Below, piece by piece: positions 36,560 through 48,636 of a stretch of DNA of 64,000 nt. Origin of the DNA: Halichoerus grypus (taxonomy: Eukaryota; Chordata; Mammalia; Carnivora; Phocidae); NCBI RefSeq assembly GCF_964656455.1, contig NC_135722.1:109002234-109066233 (forward strand). Direction: 5' to 3'. A model generated the notes under the pieces. The model made no database searches. It was not told where the DNA came from and worked only from the letters and a program-made list of their open reading frames with translations. Position 1 is the first letter of the stretch. Every line of letters starts with the position of its first letter. The position numbers and the translations under genes are program-made.

Positions 36560-37010
36560 ATCTATTACTGCACAACAAACTACCTACTAAAGCTTAGTAG
36601 CTTAAATCAACCACTTTATTTTTTTTTCATTATCTTGTGGGTCAGGAATTCAGAAAAGATTCAGTTGAGTTGTTGGCTTTGATACACTCACAAGGCATCA
36701 GCTACAGTGCCTGAATCAGGAGGATCAGCTCCTAAGATGGCTTTATCATTCACGTGCCTGATACCTGATATTGCTCTTTGATCTCTCCCTCCACGGCCCT
36801 CACCACTCTCTCCCCTCACTGAACATAGCTCCGCATTTTCTAGCACCTTCTCACAGCACAATGATCTCAAGGCAACTACACTTCTTACATAGAGGCTTCC
36901 TACCAAAAGACAGAAAAGCAGAAGCTCAAGGTCAATTAAGGGCTATGCCTGGAATTGGCACAAAGTCACTTCTGCCATATTCTATTTGTCAAAGCCATAC
37001 ATAGTTTGGT
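36560..37010 (-). mobile_element. Ancient MaLR-like repeat, probably inverted
   Basis: 'tctattactgcacaacaaac', 'agcttagtagcttaaatcaa', 'tcttgtgggtcaggaattca' and 'tcacttctgccatattctat' match a common old mammalian repeat (ctattgctgcataacaaa...ttagtggcttaaaacaaca). I place it with the MaLR-type LTRs only tentatively. Confidence 0.5.
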
Positions 37011-38017
37011 GGTGTTCAAATGGCCAAATACTCTGGGTGGTGACATAGGATCTACTGCTTGATGGAGGAGTTGTTAGGTCACACTGAGCAAGAGCATGTA
37101 CCATCCTGAGGTCATCTTTAGAAAATACAGTTGGCCACAGAAGAGTTAACTACTAGGATGATGAGGAAGACTACTGGGAGACTACTAGGATGCTGAGGAA
37201 AGTTCAGCATGTTTGATAAACACTAAGTAGCTTACAGTAGTTTCAACGGAAGATATGGTTAAGGGACTGGAGGGGGAGTAGATAGAACTCATACCATGAG
37301 ACTAGAGATTTGAAGGAAGCCCAAGATATATTTAATTCAATAGACCAGTTACTTTCAGTTGTGAAGTAATATGGTCAAACTTGTAACTTCCTTGATATAA
37401 TTTTTTTTTTCTTCCAGTTGATAGGTTATTTGATCTGAGTCAATGAAAGCAGTATGGAGAGACTGAAGTGGGAGGCCAGCTTGGAGGCTATTGTGGTAAT
37501 CCACATAAAGGAGTAGTTTGAATTAAAATTTAAGCAATAGAAATGGGAAAGAGGGAACAGACTGAAAAGATGATTCAGATGTAGAGAAAAGCAGAGTAAA
37601 TGTGAAAGGGAAGCCCACAGAAAATGTTACTGAGATTTTCTGGCTCTAAGCAAGACTGAAGAGATCATTATTTTTTTTTCTTCAGAGATCTACTGAAAAT
37701 ATACTGCAGAAGTTTTTCAAAAGGTTTCATTTAGGCTTACATAATCTTCCTAGTAACTGTTGAATATCTGAATATTGTTGATTAACTGTTCTAGAGTACT
37801 GAGCACCAGAAAATGGTCACAGTTGGAAGTCAGAGGGATCCTTTTCTCAGGGAGAAGGACCTCTGTGTCCCCAAGGCAGAGAAGACAAAACTTCCCTGTG
37901 GGACTTTCTTCTGCTCTACTGTGTGAATCTCCTGAGGATCGAAGGGAAGTTTGGAAAGAGAAGGGGGCCTCTATGGCAGCAGGGCCACAGAACATATGAC
38001 TTCACAAAGTCCCTTAA
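37011..38017. other. Unique DNA
   Basis: No named repeat. Frames near 37750-38000 on both strands (74-81 codons) overlap and are not supported. Confidence 0.4.
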
Positions 38018-38027
38018 ACCATTATCT

Positions 38028-38224
38028 ATTAAAAAAAAAATTATTTATTTATTTTTAGAGGGAGGGAGAGAGGGACAGCAGGAGAGGGAGAGAGAGGGAA
38101 TCACAAGCAGACTCCTTGCTGAGCGCGGAGCCCAACACAGAACTTGATCCCATGACCCTGAGATCATGACCTGAGCCGAAATCAAGAGTCAGATGCTTAA
38201 TCAACTGAGCCACCTAGGCGCCCC
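38028..38224 (-). mobile_element. Can-SINE, full length, inverted
   Basis: Minus-strand head ends at 38224 ('cacctaggcgcccc'). The body includes 'atcatgacctgagccgaaat' and the tail is poly-T at 38031. A perfect 10-bp target duplication (accattatct) is at 38018-38027 and 38225-38234. Confidence 0.95.
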
Positions 38225-39003
38225 ACCATTATCTTTTTTATTTATTTTTTTAATCATTTAGCTTCTTCTTAGCACCTGCTGTTACATGTACTTTTCCTAA
38301 AAGATAGTAAGGACTTCTGGGAAGATGGCAGAAAAGGAGGATCCTGAGCTCACCTCCTCCCATAGACACACTGAAATAACAGCGACACTGGTGCAACTAA
38401 CCCTAAAAATAACCCAAAGACTGACAGAGCAGACTCTCCACAGTTGATGCTACAGAGGAGGCCACACCAGAGTGGGTAGAAGAGGCAGAGACATGGCTGG
38501 GAATAAACTCCTGGTGAGACTGAGCACAAATGGGAGGGACACCACAAGCACAGAGAAGTGAGAAAATCAGACCCCACTCCAGGCACAGAGGACCAGTACT
38601 GGAAAGATGAGTCTCCATGACCTCTGGCTTTGAAAACCACTGGGGCTTAATTTCACATATTTTTATAATCAGAACTTAACTCCAGGTGTTTTAAAAATCA
38701 GCAAGCTTAGCTCCAGGGAAGCAGAGGGTAAAAGTAAACTAAAGCCCCCATCTTTAAAGAGTGAGCATAACAAAGAACCTGGCCAAGATGCAGAAGAGAA
38801 GCAGCAGTGTGAAAAGCACCTGGTGTATGCATGAAGATTTATTAACTAATCTCAGAACATGCACTGGAGAGGCAAGGATCCATAGGAGACTCTCCAAGAA
38901 CAAAAGTGCTATCAGGCACCATTTCTCTCCCGCCCATTACGTGGGCAGCCAGACACACGTAGGCAACAGTGTAAACACTCTCTATCTTGCTAGTTCTGCC
39001 TTT

Positions 39004-39192
39004 TTAAAAAACAAAATATTTTATTTATTTGAGAGAGAGGAGAGCACAAACGGGGCTGGGGAGGGGCAGAGGGAGAGAGAGAAACAGACTCCTTGTTGAG
39101 CAGGGAGCTTGATGTGGGATTGATCCTAGGGCCCTGAGATCACGACCTAAGCTGAAGGCAGATGCTTACACGACTGAGCCACTGAGGTGCCC
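39004..39192 (-). mobile_element. Can-SINE inserted in the L1 5'UTR, inverted
   Basis: The minus-strand head ends 'ccactgaggtgccc' at about 39192, and the tail begins at 39004. The 16-bp target duplication (tgctagttctgccttt at 38988-39003; tgctagtgttgccttt at 39193-39208) differs at one position. It is younger than the L1 it interrupts. Confidence 0.94.
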
Positions 39193-39908
39193 TGCTAGTG
39201 TTGCCTTTGCCTACATATCTACCCCATACAACCTGCCCCACTTGGCAGGTATTCCTCCAATGCAGCTTGTTTTCCAACACACTCTACAAGCAATCCCAGC
39301 AGGGATCAATGGCACTCCAAAGTGACTCCTGTCCTGGGGAGAAGGGAAAACAACCAGACGCAACAGTGCACCGCAGTTGAACAAGCAAACTTTATGGCTG
39401 GCAGTGCAAAGAGAGCACCCTGATTGGTGTGCGAACAGCCCCGACAGATAGACGGGGGGCAGACGTCAGAGCTGACTGGCAGTCCTGCCCACAAACTAAA
39501 ACGTCTCAGAGGGCAGCATAGGGAGAGCGCCCTGCAGCTCAGTGTGACTACAGCACCAGCACCAGACCAAAGGCAGGCATCTGGTCTGGCTGCTGACACC
39601 ACCCAACTAGAAGGTCATCATGGCCCAAGCAGGCCCCTTAACAGGGCAGGGACCAAACCCTGCCTAGTGCACCCAGAACAGGAAAAGTGAGCCATTGCAG
39701 CCAAACGGAATGAAGGCAAATATGGCTCTGCCACAGTACGGCACAGGCAGCCCATAGGAGACGCCCCTGGAGCTCCTGATTCTGGTGAATAAGGAGCACT
39801 GAACTACAGGTCACTGCAAGACCTCTTCTTCATAAGGCCACTGCTTTCAGGATCAGGACCACAGCTGACTTTCCTGACACATAAAAGCAAGACTAGAGAG
39901 TTGATAAA

Positions 39909-40705
39909 ATGAGAGATAGAGGAATACGTCCCAAATAAAAGAACAGGACAGTAGAGGAGGTAATTGAAAAAGAGATAAGCAACATGCCTGATAAAGATTT
40001 CAAAGTAATGTTAATAAAGATACTCACTGGATAATAGAAAAGAGTAGAGGATCTCAGACCTTCAAAAAAGAATATTTAAAAAAATTTTTAAAAACAGAGA
40101 GGAAGAACTCAATAACTAAAATAAAAAATATACTAGGGGAAATCAGTAACAGATTAGAGAATGCAGAAGAAAAATTCAGTGATCTAGAGGACAGGGTAGT
40201 GGAAAGCAAATAAGCAGAACAGCAAAAAGAAACAAAAAAAAGAATAAGAAATGAGATTAGGTTAATGGAACTCAATGATACCATCAAGCATAGTAACATT
40301 TGCATTATAGGGACCCCAGAAGGAGAAGAGAGAGAGAAAGGGGCAGAAAATTTATTCAAAAAAATAATAGCTGAGAACTTCCTTTATCTGGGGGAAGAAA
40401 ACAGAAATCCAGATCTAGGAAGCAGAGAAAGCCCCCAACAAAATTAATTCAAGGAGGTCCAAACCAAAACACACCATTAAAATGTCAAAAAGTAGTGATA
40501 GAATTTTTAAAGCAGCAAGAGAAAAGAAAATAGTCACATACAAGGGAACCCTCATAAGTTGTTCACCTGAATTTTCAGCAGAAACTTTGCAGGCAAGAAG
40601 AGAGTGGCAAGATATATTCATAGTGCTGAAAGGAAGAAAAACAAAACAAAAAACTCAAAAACCTGCAACCAAAAATTCCCTACCTGTCAAAGTTATCATT
40701 TAAAA
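39909..40705 (+). pseudogene. L1 ORF1 relic (RNA-binding chaperone)
   Basis: The coiled-coil-like A/K/E-rich part is at about 40060-40230, and the conserved block MELNDTIKHSNICIIGTPEG, then EEREKGAENLFKKIIAEN, is at 40265-40400. The C-terminal block with KAAREKKIVTYKGT and FSAETLQARREW is at 40482-40640 in another frame. Stops and at least one frameshift break it. L1 ORF1 normally coats L1 RNA; this one is dead. Confidence 0.85.
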
Positions 40706-41303
40706 TAGAAGGATAGATAGAGTTTCATAGACAAACAAAAGTTAAAGAAGTTCATCACCACTTACACAGCCTTATAAGAAATGTGAAATGGAATTGAGTA
40801 TAAAGAAAAGGCCACAACTGGGAATAAGAAAATTAGCAAAGGAAAAAAATCTCATAGGTTAAATGCAAAAATATAATAAAGGTAGTAGATTAATCTCTTT
40901 TAAAACCAATATAGGGGTTAGTGCACAAAAGCAATAAGACCAATTATATATATAAAAAGCAATCAAGGGAGTTACAAAATAAAAGGATATAAGATATGAC
41001 ATCATATACATAAAATGTAGGGGAGAGTAAAAATTTAGTGATTTTAGAATAGGTTCAAACTTAATTGACTATCAATTTAATACATGTTGTTATACACAGA
41101 AGATGACATATATGAACCTAATAGTAACCACAAATCAAACAAAACATCTACAATGGATATACACACACACACACAAAAGAAAGGAATCCAGCATAACAGT
41201 AAAGAAAGCCATGAAACCACAAGGGAAAAGGCCAAGAGAAAAAGAAAGGAACAGAAAAGAACTACAAAACAAACAAACAAAAACTTGTAAAACAAGTAGC
41301 AAA

Positions 41304-44162
41304 ATGACAATAAGAAAATACCTATCAATAATTATATTAAATGTAAATGGACTAAATGCTGCAATCAAAAAACAGTGAGTGACTGAATGGAGAAAAAAGG
41401 AAAACCCATCTATATGTTGCTATAGGAGACTCATGTCAGACTTAAAGACACAGGCAGATTTGAAAGTAAAGGGATGGAAAAAGCATTTATCACGCAAATG
41501 GAAGCAAAAAGAAAGCTGGGGAAGCGATACTTATATCAGACAAAGACTTTAATACAAAGATTATAACAAGACACAAAGAAGGTCACTACATAATGATAAA
41601 GGGAACAATCCATCAAAAGGATATAACAATTATAAATATCTATGCACCCAATATGGAAGCACCTAAATATATAAGGCAAATATTAACAGACATAAAAGGA
41701 GAAATTGACAGTAATACAATAATGGTAGGGCACTTTAACACCTCACTTACATCAATGGAGATCATATAGACAGAAAATCAACAAAGCAACAGTGGCTTTG
41801 AATGACACATTAGACCAGACAGACCTAAAAGATATGTACAGAACACTCCATCCAAAAAGTGAGGATTACACATTATTGCCAAGTGCACATGGAACATTCT
41901 CCAGGTAGATGTTGGGCCACAAAGTAAGTCTCAATAGATTCAAAAAGACTGAAATCATATCATGCATCTTTTCCAACCACAATGGTATGAAATCAGAAGT
42001 CAATCACAAGAAAAAACCTGGAAAGAACACAAATAATGGAGGCTAAATAACATGCTACTAAACAAGGAATGGGTCAACCAAGAAATCAAAGAGGAAATCA
42101 TGAAATACATGGATACAAGTGAAAATGAAAATGCAATGGGCCAAAACAAAAGTTGTTCTAAGAGGAAAGTTTATAGCAATACAGACCTACCTCAACAAGA
42201 AAGAAAAATCTCAAACAATCTAAACTTACACCTAACGGAGCTATAAAAAAACAATAAACAGTGCCCAAAGCCAGTAGAAGGAAGGAAATAATAAATATTG
42301 GAGCGGAGATAAATGAAGTAGAGACCAAAAAAAAAGGATCAATGAAACCAGAAGCTGGTTCTTTGAAAATATAAACAAAATCCATGAACCTTTAGCCATA
42401 ATCATCAAGAAAAAAGAAAAAAAAAAGGAGAGAAAGGACTCAAATAAAATCAGAAATGAAGGAGAAATAACAAGCAACATCACAGAAATACAAAAGATTA
42501 TCAGAGAATATTATGAGAAATGAATGCCAACATACTGGACAAATCTAGAAGAAATGGAAAACTCCTGGAAACATATAACCTTCCAAAACTGAATCAAAAA
42601 GAAATAAAAAATTTGAACAGACTGATAATTAGCAATGAAATTGAATCTGTAATCAAAAAACTCCTAACAAACAAAGGTCCAAGACCAGATAGTGTCACAG
42701 GTGAATTCTACCAAACATCCAAAGAGGAGTTAATACCTATTCTTCTCAAACTATTCCAAAAAATAGAAGAGGAAGGACATCTTCCAAATTCATTCTAGAA
42801 AGCCAGCATTACCCTGCTTACAAAAAAAGAAAAAAGAAAAAAAAAGAAAGAAAAGAAAACTACAGGCCAAAATTTCTGATAAACATAGATGTGAAAATCC
42901 TCTAAAATATTAACGAACCAAATACAATAATACATTAGAAAAATCATTTGCCACAATCAAGTGGGATTTATTCCAGGAATATCAGAGTGGTTAAATATTC
43001 ACAAATCATTCAACGTGATACATCACATCAGCAACATAAAGGATAAGAACTATATGATCATCTCAATAGATGTAGAAAAAGAATTTGACAAATACAACAT
43101 CTATTCATGATAAATACTTTCAACAAAGTAGGTTTAGAGGGAACATAGCTCAACATAATAAAGGCCATATATTGAAGATCCACAGCTAACATCATACATT
43201 TTCGAAGGTAAAAAAAAGAACTTTTCCTCTAAGAACAAGAATAAGACAAGGATGTCCACTCTTACCACTTTTATTTAACATGGTACTGGGAGTCCTAGGG
43301 GCAGCAATCAGACAAGAAAAAGAAATACAAGTCACATAAACTGGTAAGAAAGAAGTTAAATTTCCACTATTTGCAGATGACATGATACTATATACAGAAA
43401 ACCTTAAAGACTCCACCAAAAAACCACTAGAACTGATAAATGAATTCAGTAAGCTGTAGGATATAAAATTAATATATAAAAATATGTTACATTTCTACAC
43501 AAGTAATGAAGTATCTGAAATAGCAATTAAGAAAACAGTCCCATTTACAAATGCACCAAAATGTATAAAATACCTCAGAATAAACTTAACCAAGGAGGTG
43601 AAAGACCTGTATTCTAAAACCTATAAGACATCGATGAGAGAAACGGAAGATCACACAAACAAATGGAAAGATATTCCAAGCTCAGGAACTGAAAGAACCA
43701 CTATTCTTAAAATATCCATTATACTCAAAGCAATGTACAGATTTAATGCAATCCCTATCAAAACACTAACAGCATTTTTCACAGAACTAGAACAAACAAT
43801 CCTAAAATTTGTATGGAACCACAAAAGAGCCCGAATAGCAAAAGCAATCTTGAAAAATCAGAAAAAAGCTGGAAGCATCACAATCCCAGATTTCAAGATA
43901 TACTACAAAGCTGTGGTAATTAAAACAGTTTGGTACTGGCACAAAAACAGACACATAGATCAAAAGAAAGTAATAGAGCCCAGAGATAAACCCATGTTTA
44001 CGTGGTCAATTAATCTTCAACAAAGGATAGAAGAATACACAATGGGGAGAAGATAATCTCTTCAACAAATGATGCTGGGAAAACTGGACACATGCTTAAA
44101 AAAGAATGAAACTTAACCACTTTCTTGAACCATACACAAAAATAAACTCAAAATGGACTGTT
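41304..44162 (+). pseudogene. L1 ORF2 relic, C-terminus deleted
   Basis: The start (MTIRKYLSIIILNVNGLNA) is at 41304. In the endonuclease the family motif GDFNTPL reads GHFNTSL at about 41727, so the catalytic aspartate has become histidine. The RT metal-binding motif FADDMILY survives at about 43370. The longest open piece is 43484-44056 (190 codons, [38 protein letters not shown]). The C-terminal Cys-rich domain is missing because of the 3' deletion. Confidence 0.87.
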
Positions 44163-44264
44163 TTCCTATCTGGGGTATTAACCTCTTATCAGATATGATG
44201 AGCTGGAGAAATGTATAGAATTGTTGAATCACTATATTGTACCCCTGAAGCTAAAATAACAGTG

Positions 44265-45125
44265 TATGCTATATTATATTATATTATATTATATATTATT
44301 ATAAGTATATTATTATATATTATATATATATTATTGTTTCCAATGTATATATTATATATATACATAAGTATATTATATATACTTAATTTTTTAAAAGATG
44401 ACATATAGGGAAAATATAAATATATTTACCATTTATATATTTAATTATAAATATATAAAATTAGAATAAATCATAGAAAATATAGTATATAATATAAATA
44501 CATAATGTATATTATATAATACATTTAATATTTATGTTAATATTTAACAATTATAAATGTTATATAATATATATTTATGTATGTGTATATAAATATAAAA
44601 ATATGGGGGCAGGGCACAGAATGAGTCTCTGTCGAGTAAAATCTTACTCCAAACACTCTCTTATGCATAACATCAATATTTAATTACATATTTATGCAAT
44701 TATATGTCAGTTTTCATTTTATTTTATTAGTTGGTTTACAATTATGCATCCTTTATAATTTTCTATATTTCAACTGATAGCAACATTGCTGATCTTAATA
44801 TAAAACAGTAAAACCCCAGTCTTCTATGACTTACAAAAGTTTATGTATAACATAAAATACTAATATATATTATATATTAACATGTAATAAATATATATTC
44901 ACAATATATTATATAATATAATGTGAATTTTATACTATTAATATTATGTTAAAATATATATTTACATATTATATATAATATTTAATTTAATATATAATAT
45001 AAAATTATATTATCATATATATGCTATTAATATTAGATTATATATCATACAGTACTATGTTATATAGGATTATATATACATAAGTATATGCATATATGTA
45101 TTATATCTGTATATAGATAGATTGA
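44265..45125. repeat. TA-rich low-complexity tract
   Basis: About 860 bp dominated by TATATT, ATATAT and TATAAT units, starting right at the 3' end of the L1 (after 'aacagtgtatgct') and broken by short mixed stretches near 44600-44840. Much of it is self-complementary. It probably grew from the L1 tail by slippage. Confidence 0.85.
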
Positions 45126-45149
45126 TAGATAATTCGTTTGTCTTGCCAG

Positions 45150-45268
45150 TAGATGGCAAGGTGTTTGGCCTAGAGTGGGAGCCCCACATGGGGCTGGATC
45201 CCAGGACCCCAGGATCAGGGCCTGAGCCAAAGGCAGAGGCTTAACAGACTGAGCCATCGAGGCGCTCC
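45150..45268 (-). mobile_element. Can-SINE, 5' part, inverted
   Basis: Minus-strand head ends 'gccatcgaggcgctcc' at about 45268. The body includes 'cccaggaccccaggatcagg'. The tail side is replaced by mixed sequence next to the TA tract, so the 3' part is lost or scrambled. Confidence 0.85.
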
Positions 45269-45717
45269 TAACTTCTACTTTAAAATTAGAACTCTTTTTG
45301 GGGTAGTAAGTCTCTGAGTTGGCTACCAAAATTACAAAAATGTGTTTTTTGTGTGTTTCTATTTTGATTTGCTTTAAAGTTAAATCAGTTGTTTCAGCAG
45401 CAAAGGGTGATAACGGAGGCTTCTTCTGAGTCTATGACGATGTAACCTTGTTTCAATTCTGTTCTAACTTCAATGCTTTTCAAAAGTACAGAAGGTAAAA
45501 GGAATCTAACTCCTTTAAGAAAGTGGGGCAGCAGTTCCTCCAAAGCCTGGAATCCAGTATGTCCCCTCCCACTGACTCAGCCATGCTTCCAGCTTCTGCC
45601 CAGTGATCCCTAAGGCCATATGCATGAGGAGTAGCACAATCTTCGCAGCACTCCTCAGCCCATGAAAATTCTACTCTAGCCTTTCCATTAAGCATGTGGG
45701 AGTTGTGGGATGAAATC
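45269..45717. other. Unique DNA
   Basis: No element recognised. Confidence 0.4.
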
Positions 45718-45729
45718 AGAAATTACCTT

Positions 45730-45836
45730 GCTGTGATGAGCACTGGGTGTTACGCGCCACTGATGAATCATTGACCACTACATCAAAAACTAATGCTGTA
45801 CTATATGGTGGCTAACTGAACATAATAAAAAAAAAA
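45730..45836 (+). mobile_element. Very short 5'-truncated L1 (107 bp)
   Basis: Only the last part of the L1 3'UTR is present ('gagcactgggtgttacgcg', 'actacatcaaaaactaatgc', A tail). The same segment ends the young L1 at 58510-58627. A perfect 12-bp target duplication (agaaattacctt) lies at 45718-45729 and 45837-45848. Confidence 0.93.
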
Positions 45837-45848
45837 AGAAATTACCTT

Positions 45849-46861
45849 TATTTTTCTCCCACACATCATTCAAATCAACTCTGTAGCTCATGAGGTAGGT
45901 CTGGTTTCTCTGGGATCCTCTGAACATTAAAAAGTCCTCCAGTCATGTTTCATTCTAATCATAGTCTCATTTTAGCTACTGAAATACCTAGTCTTATGGG
46001 GTAACCATGAGGTTTTTGGATACATTATCACTAGGGATCTCTCATCTTTCCTTAAAACACTCAGTGCTTTCCCCCCGTGTGTCATTTAGGGCTTTTCATT
46101 CATTTGCTGGGCTCCTGGCAGCCCAGCCTGAGACTTTCTCTGTGGTCCCTTTAACCCAGTGGCCCTGTCTATTCTTGGAAACATCCTTCCTGCAACCATG
46201 TGTTCTCTGCTTCAGTCTGTAGTGGTGAGTATCTAGACTTGCTCTCAATGCTGACTTGACCTTCATCACCATCTAGAAATCACATTTCCTTGCTCTTCTG
46301 TTGAGTCCCCTGTTTCCTGGGTTCCAGGAAGCTGATGTCTTGTTTTGAGGGGCACATATCTATCTGAGAAAGAATGCATCACCCTTCTGTAAATTGTTGA
46401 CTCCAAAAGATTTATATACCATGCACATAGGAAACATTCATTTTCTGCTCCTACTGAATTATGAATCAGCCTAGGTATAAGCTTCTATATTTGGAAACCT
46501 GGCCCTAATCCTGCTCCTGGCTATTTGATTTTTGAAAAGTTTGCTATGAGGTGTTTGTGTGTGTGTGAGTGACTATATCCTGGAAGTTTTTATAATCTTC
46601 TTTTTATCCCTACATGATATCCTGAAATTTTATCATGTGCCTTGATGTAGGTCATTCTTCAAATACTGTGCTAGACACTTGGTAGCATTTTCAATTTGGA
46701 AACTCACATTCTGGATAATTTTATTCCAGGTTTAAAAAAATTTTCCCCCTCCAATGCCTCCTTCCTTTCGCTTTGTGGGTCTTCTCCCCTAGATTGGCAC
46801 TCTGATTTCTTACTCTCTCTCTGATTTTCTCTCTCTTTGTTTACTTTACACCCTGGAGCGC
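45849..46861. other. Unique DNA
   Basis: A (GT)n-like run occurs near 46555. No exon or repeat named. Confidence 0.4.
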
Positions 46862-47033
46862 CTTGTTGCTCAGAGTGCCCGGGACTGACACCATCAGCAT
46901 TACCTGCGTGCTTGTAAAAAATGCACAGTCTCGAGCCCAACCCCAGAAACACTAAATCAAGAACTTGCCTTCTGTCAGATTCTCCAAGTGATTTGTATGA
47001 GCGCTAAAATTTAAGAAGCACTGCTTGAGAACC
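46862..47033 (-). mobile_element. MER5-type hAT-Charlie element
   Basis: 'ccatcagcattacctgcgtg', 'aaaaaatgcacagtctcgag', 'aagtgatttgtatgagcgct' and terminal 'ctgcttgagaacc' match the MER5A layout and its inverted repeat (...tttgagaaccactg). It is a non-autonomous cut-and-paste relic shared by placental mammals. Confidence 0.85.
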
Positions 47034-47329
47034 AGCTTCACTCATTATGTAGAACTTCTACATTTCTGCTGTCGCAGTGTATTTCCCTGTTTTCCTTTTT
47101 GTTTTCTGGACATTCCTTTTTATAATAGCATTCTTTCTTTGTTTTATGAAAAAAATGTCTATTTTATCTCTGATGATATAATTATACATCGTGAAGCTTT
47201 GTGGAGGTTTTTGTTTTTGTTTTTCCTTCTTCTGTTAGATTAGTCTATTTCCACCAGGCTTATAAGCCTGCGTGTTGTCAGCATTCTGGTGAATTTTGGG
47301 GAGAGAGAGCTGAAGGTCAATCATCAATT
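47034..47329. other. Unique DNA
   Basis: T-rich; no element recognised. Confidence 0.4.
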
Positions 47330-47343
47330 CAGAATACAGATTT

Positions 47344-47534
47344 TTTTTTAAAGATTTTATTTATTTGAGAGAGAGAGAGAGAGAGCGAGCAAGCGAGCAT
47401 GAGTGGGAGAGCCAGAGGGAGAAGCAGACTCCCCGCTGAGCAAGGAGCCCGATGTGGGACTCGATCCCAGGACCCTGGGATCATGACCTGAGCCGAAGGC
47501 AGATGCTTAACCCACTGAGCCATCCAGGCGCCCC
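47344..47534 (-). mobile_element. Young Can-SINE, full length, inverted
   Basis: Complete minus-strand copy with the head ending 'catccaggcgcccc' and the tail starting 'taaagattttatttatttga'. A perfect 14-bp target duplication (cagaatacagattt) lies at 47330-47343 and 47535-47548. It is one of the cleanest copies here and a good candidate for an insertion polymorphism. Confidence 0.97.
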
Positions 47535-47548
47535 CAGAATACAGATTT

Positions 47549-48265
47549 CACTTAAGCCTCTTTGTATTCAGTAAGAGTGAACGCCCTTTGTCAATGTGCC
47601 TGGTGTCTCTGAGCTCAGAGCACATTGCATGACCATGTCCAGAGACTAGATCCCCTGTCTGCTTTGCCAGGGAGGGGAGAGGGGACGCCGCTGGCCAGCC
47701 TCTGAGGTCCGCTTTCCACGCCCCATGTACCAATGTCTCTGTGTTTACTATCACCTGACATCTTCACTCTGGGAGGTACGATGTGTCCACTTCCAGAACT
47801 ACTTTGGAAGTTTTGGGAGCACAAGTGAGCCTCCTTCTTAGTTTTGCTCCTGTAGACACTTAACGTTTCAACTTTCTTAACTTGAACAAAGCAGTTGCTA
47901 CTCGTATCTCAGCTCTATAAATTCAAAACCTTTATTGATGTGTCTTGTCTCTGGTGTGCTCTTGTACCATTTTTGTCCTTGTGAATTTAGACTTTCTATC
48001 TACTGTTGTTTCAGTTGTGTGTGGGGGGGATGTGATAGGAGGCATTTTTGTAATTGTGTCCTGTTTGCCAGGATGTCTATGTTCTTTCTTTTTAACTTTA
48101 AAAAAGATTATACTGTTTCCTATTGATTATATTGTAATGAGCTAAGACGGAAAATTTAAAAAGATAAAATGCTTCACCAAGGTGGAAAAAAATACTAATG
48201 AGGATCAACTTGAAACCATATTTTCTGACTTTAACTCTCCTGGTCTTTCTGCTATTCTATCTATC
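47549..48265. other. Unique DNA
   Basis: No element recognised. Confidence 0.4.
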
Positions 48266-48500
48266 GAGGATGGGTCAGCTAACTACTGACGAGGGGCCAA
48301 ATTCAGTCCACTGTGTGTTTTGAAAATAAAGTTTTATAGAAACACAGCCAATATTTTTTTTTTTTTTTTAGGTACTATCTGTGGCTGCTTCCACATGAAA
48401 ATGGCAGAGTTGAGTATTTTTCAAAGGGACTGAAAAGTCTGAAATATATATATATATATATATAGGCTAGACATGTACAGAAAAAGTGAGCCAATCCCCG
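48266..48500 (+). mobile_element. hAT-type non-autonomous element with internal TA expansion
   Basis: 'gatgggtcagctaactactg', 'aaataaagttttatagaaac', 'acacagcc', 'ctgtggctgcttccacatga', 'tggcagagttgagtattttt' and terminal 'gtacagaaaaagtgagcca' follow the hAT element also present at 17235-17975. Where the family has 'aaaatatttactatctgg', this copy has a run of about 11 TA units (48443-48464), a microsatellite that grew inside the element. A poly-T run interrupts it at about 48355. Confidence 0.7.
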
Positions 48501-48610
48501 TTGCATATCCGTGTGTAGACACTGCCCTGATCACTCTGTTCCGTTAGCCCCATCTGCGCCTTTGTACACAGAACCTCCTCTGGAAATCTCTATTTCACTT
48601 GTACTAAGAA

Positions 48611-48636
48611 GTGTGTGTGTGTGTGTGTGTGTGTGT
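48611..48636. repeat. (GT)n microsatellite
   Basis: Thirteen uninterrupted GT units. Confidence 0.97.

Larger units (their letters stand above)
38310..44275 (+). mobile_element. Nearly full-length old carnivore L1 with internal SINE and 3' deletion
   Basis: Begins with a true L1 5' end ('ggacttctgggaagatggca', a YY1-like AAGATGGC), has about 1.6 kb of 5'UTR (interrupted by a SINE at 39004-39192), a decayed ORF1 (39909-40705), an intergenic stretch, and ORF2 from 41304. ORF2 stops abruptly near 44162. The sequence then resumes at the extreme 3'UTR ('gttgaatcactatattgtac'), so the last third of ORF2 is deleted. A TA-rich tail follows. Confidence 0.88.

Noticed and set aside
44211..44408. 65-codon frame over the TA tract
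   Set aside because: Low-complexity Ile/Tyr/Leu translation of TATATT repeats.
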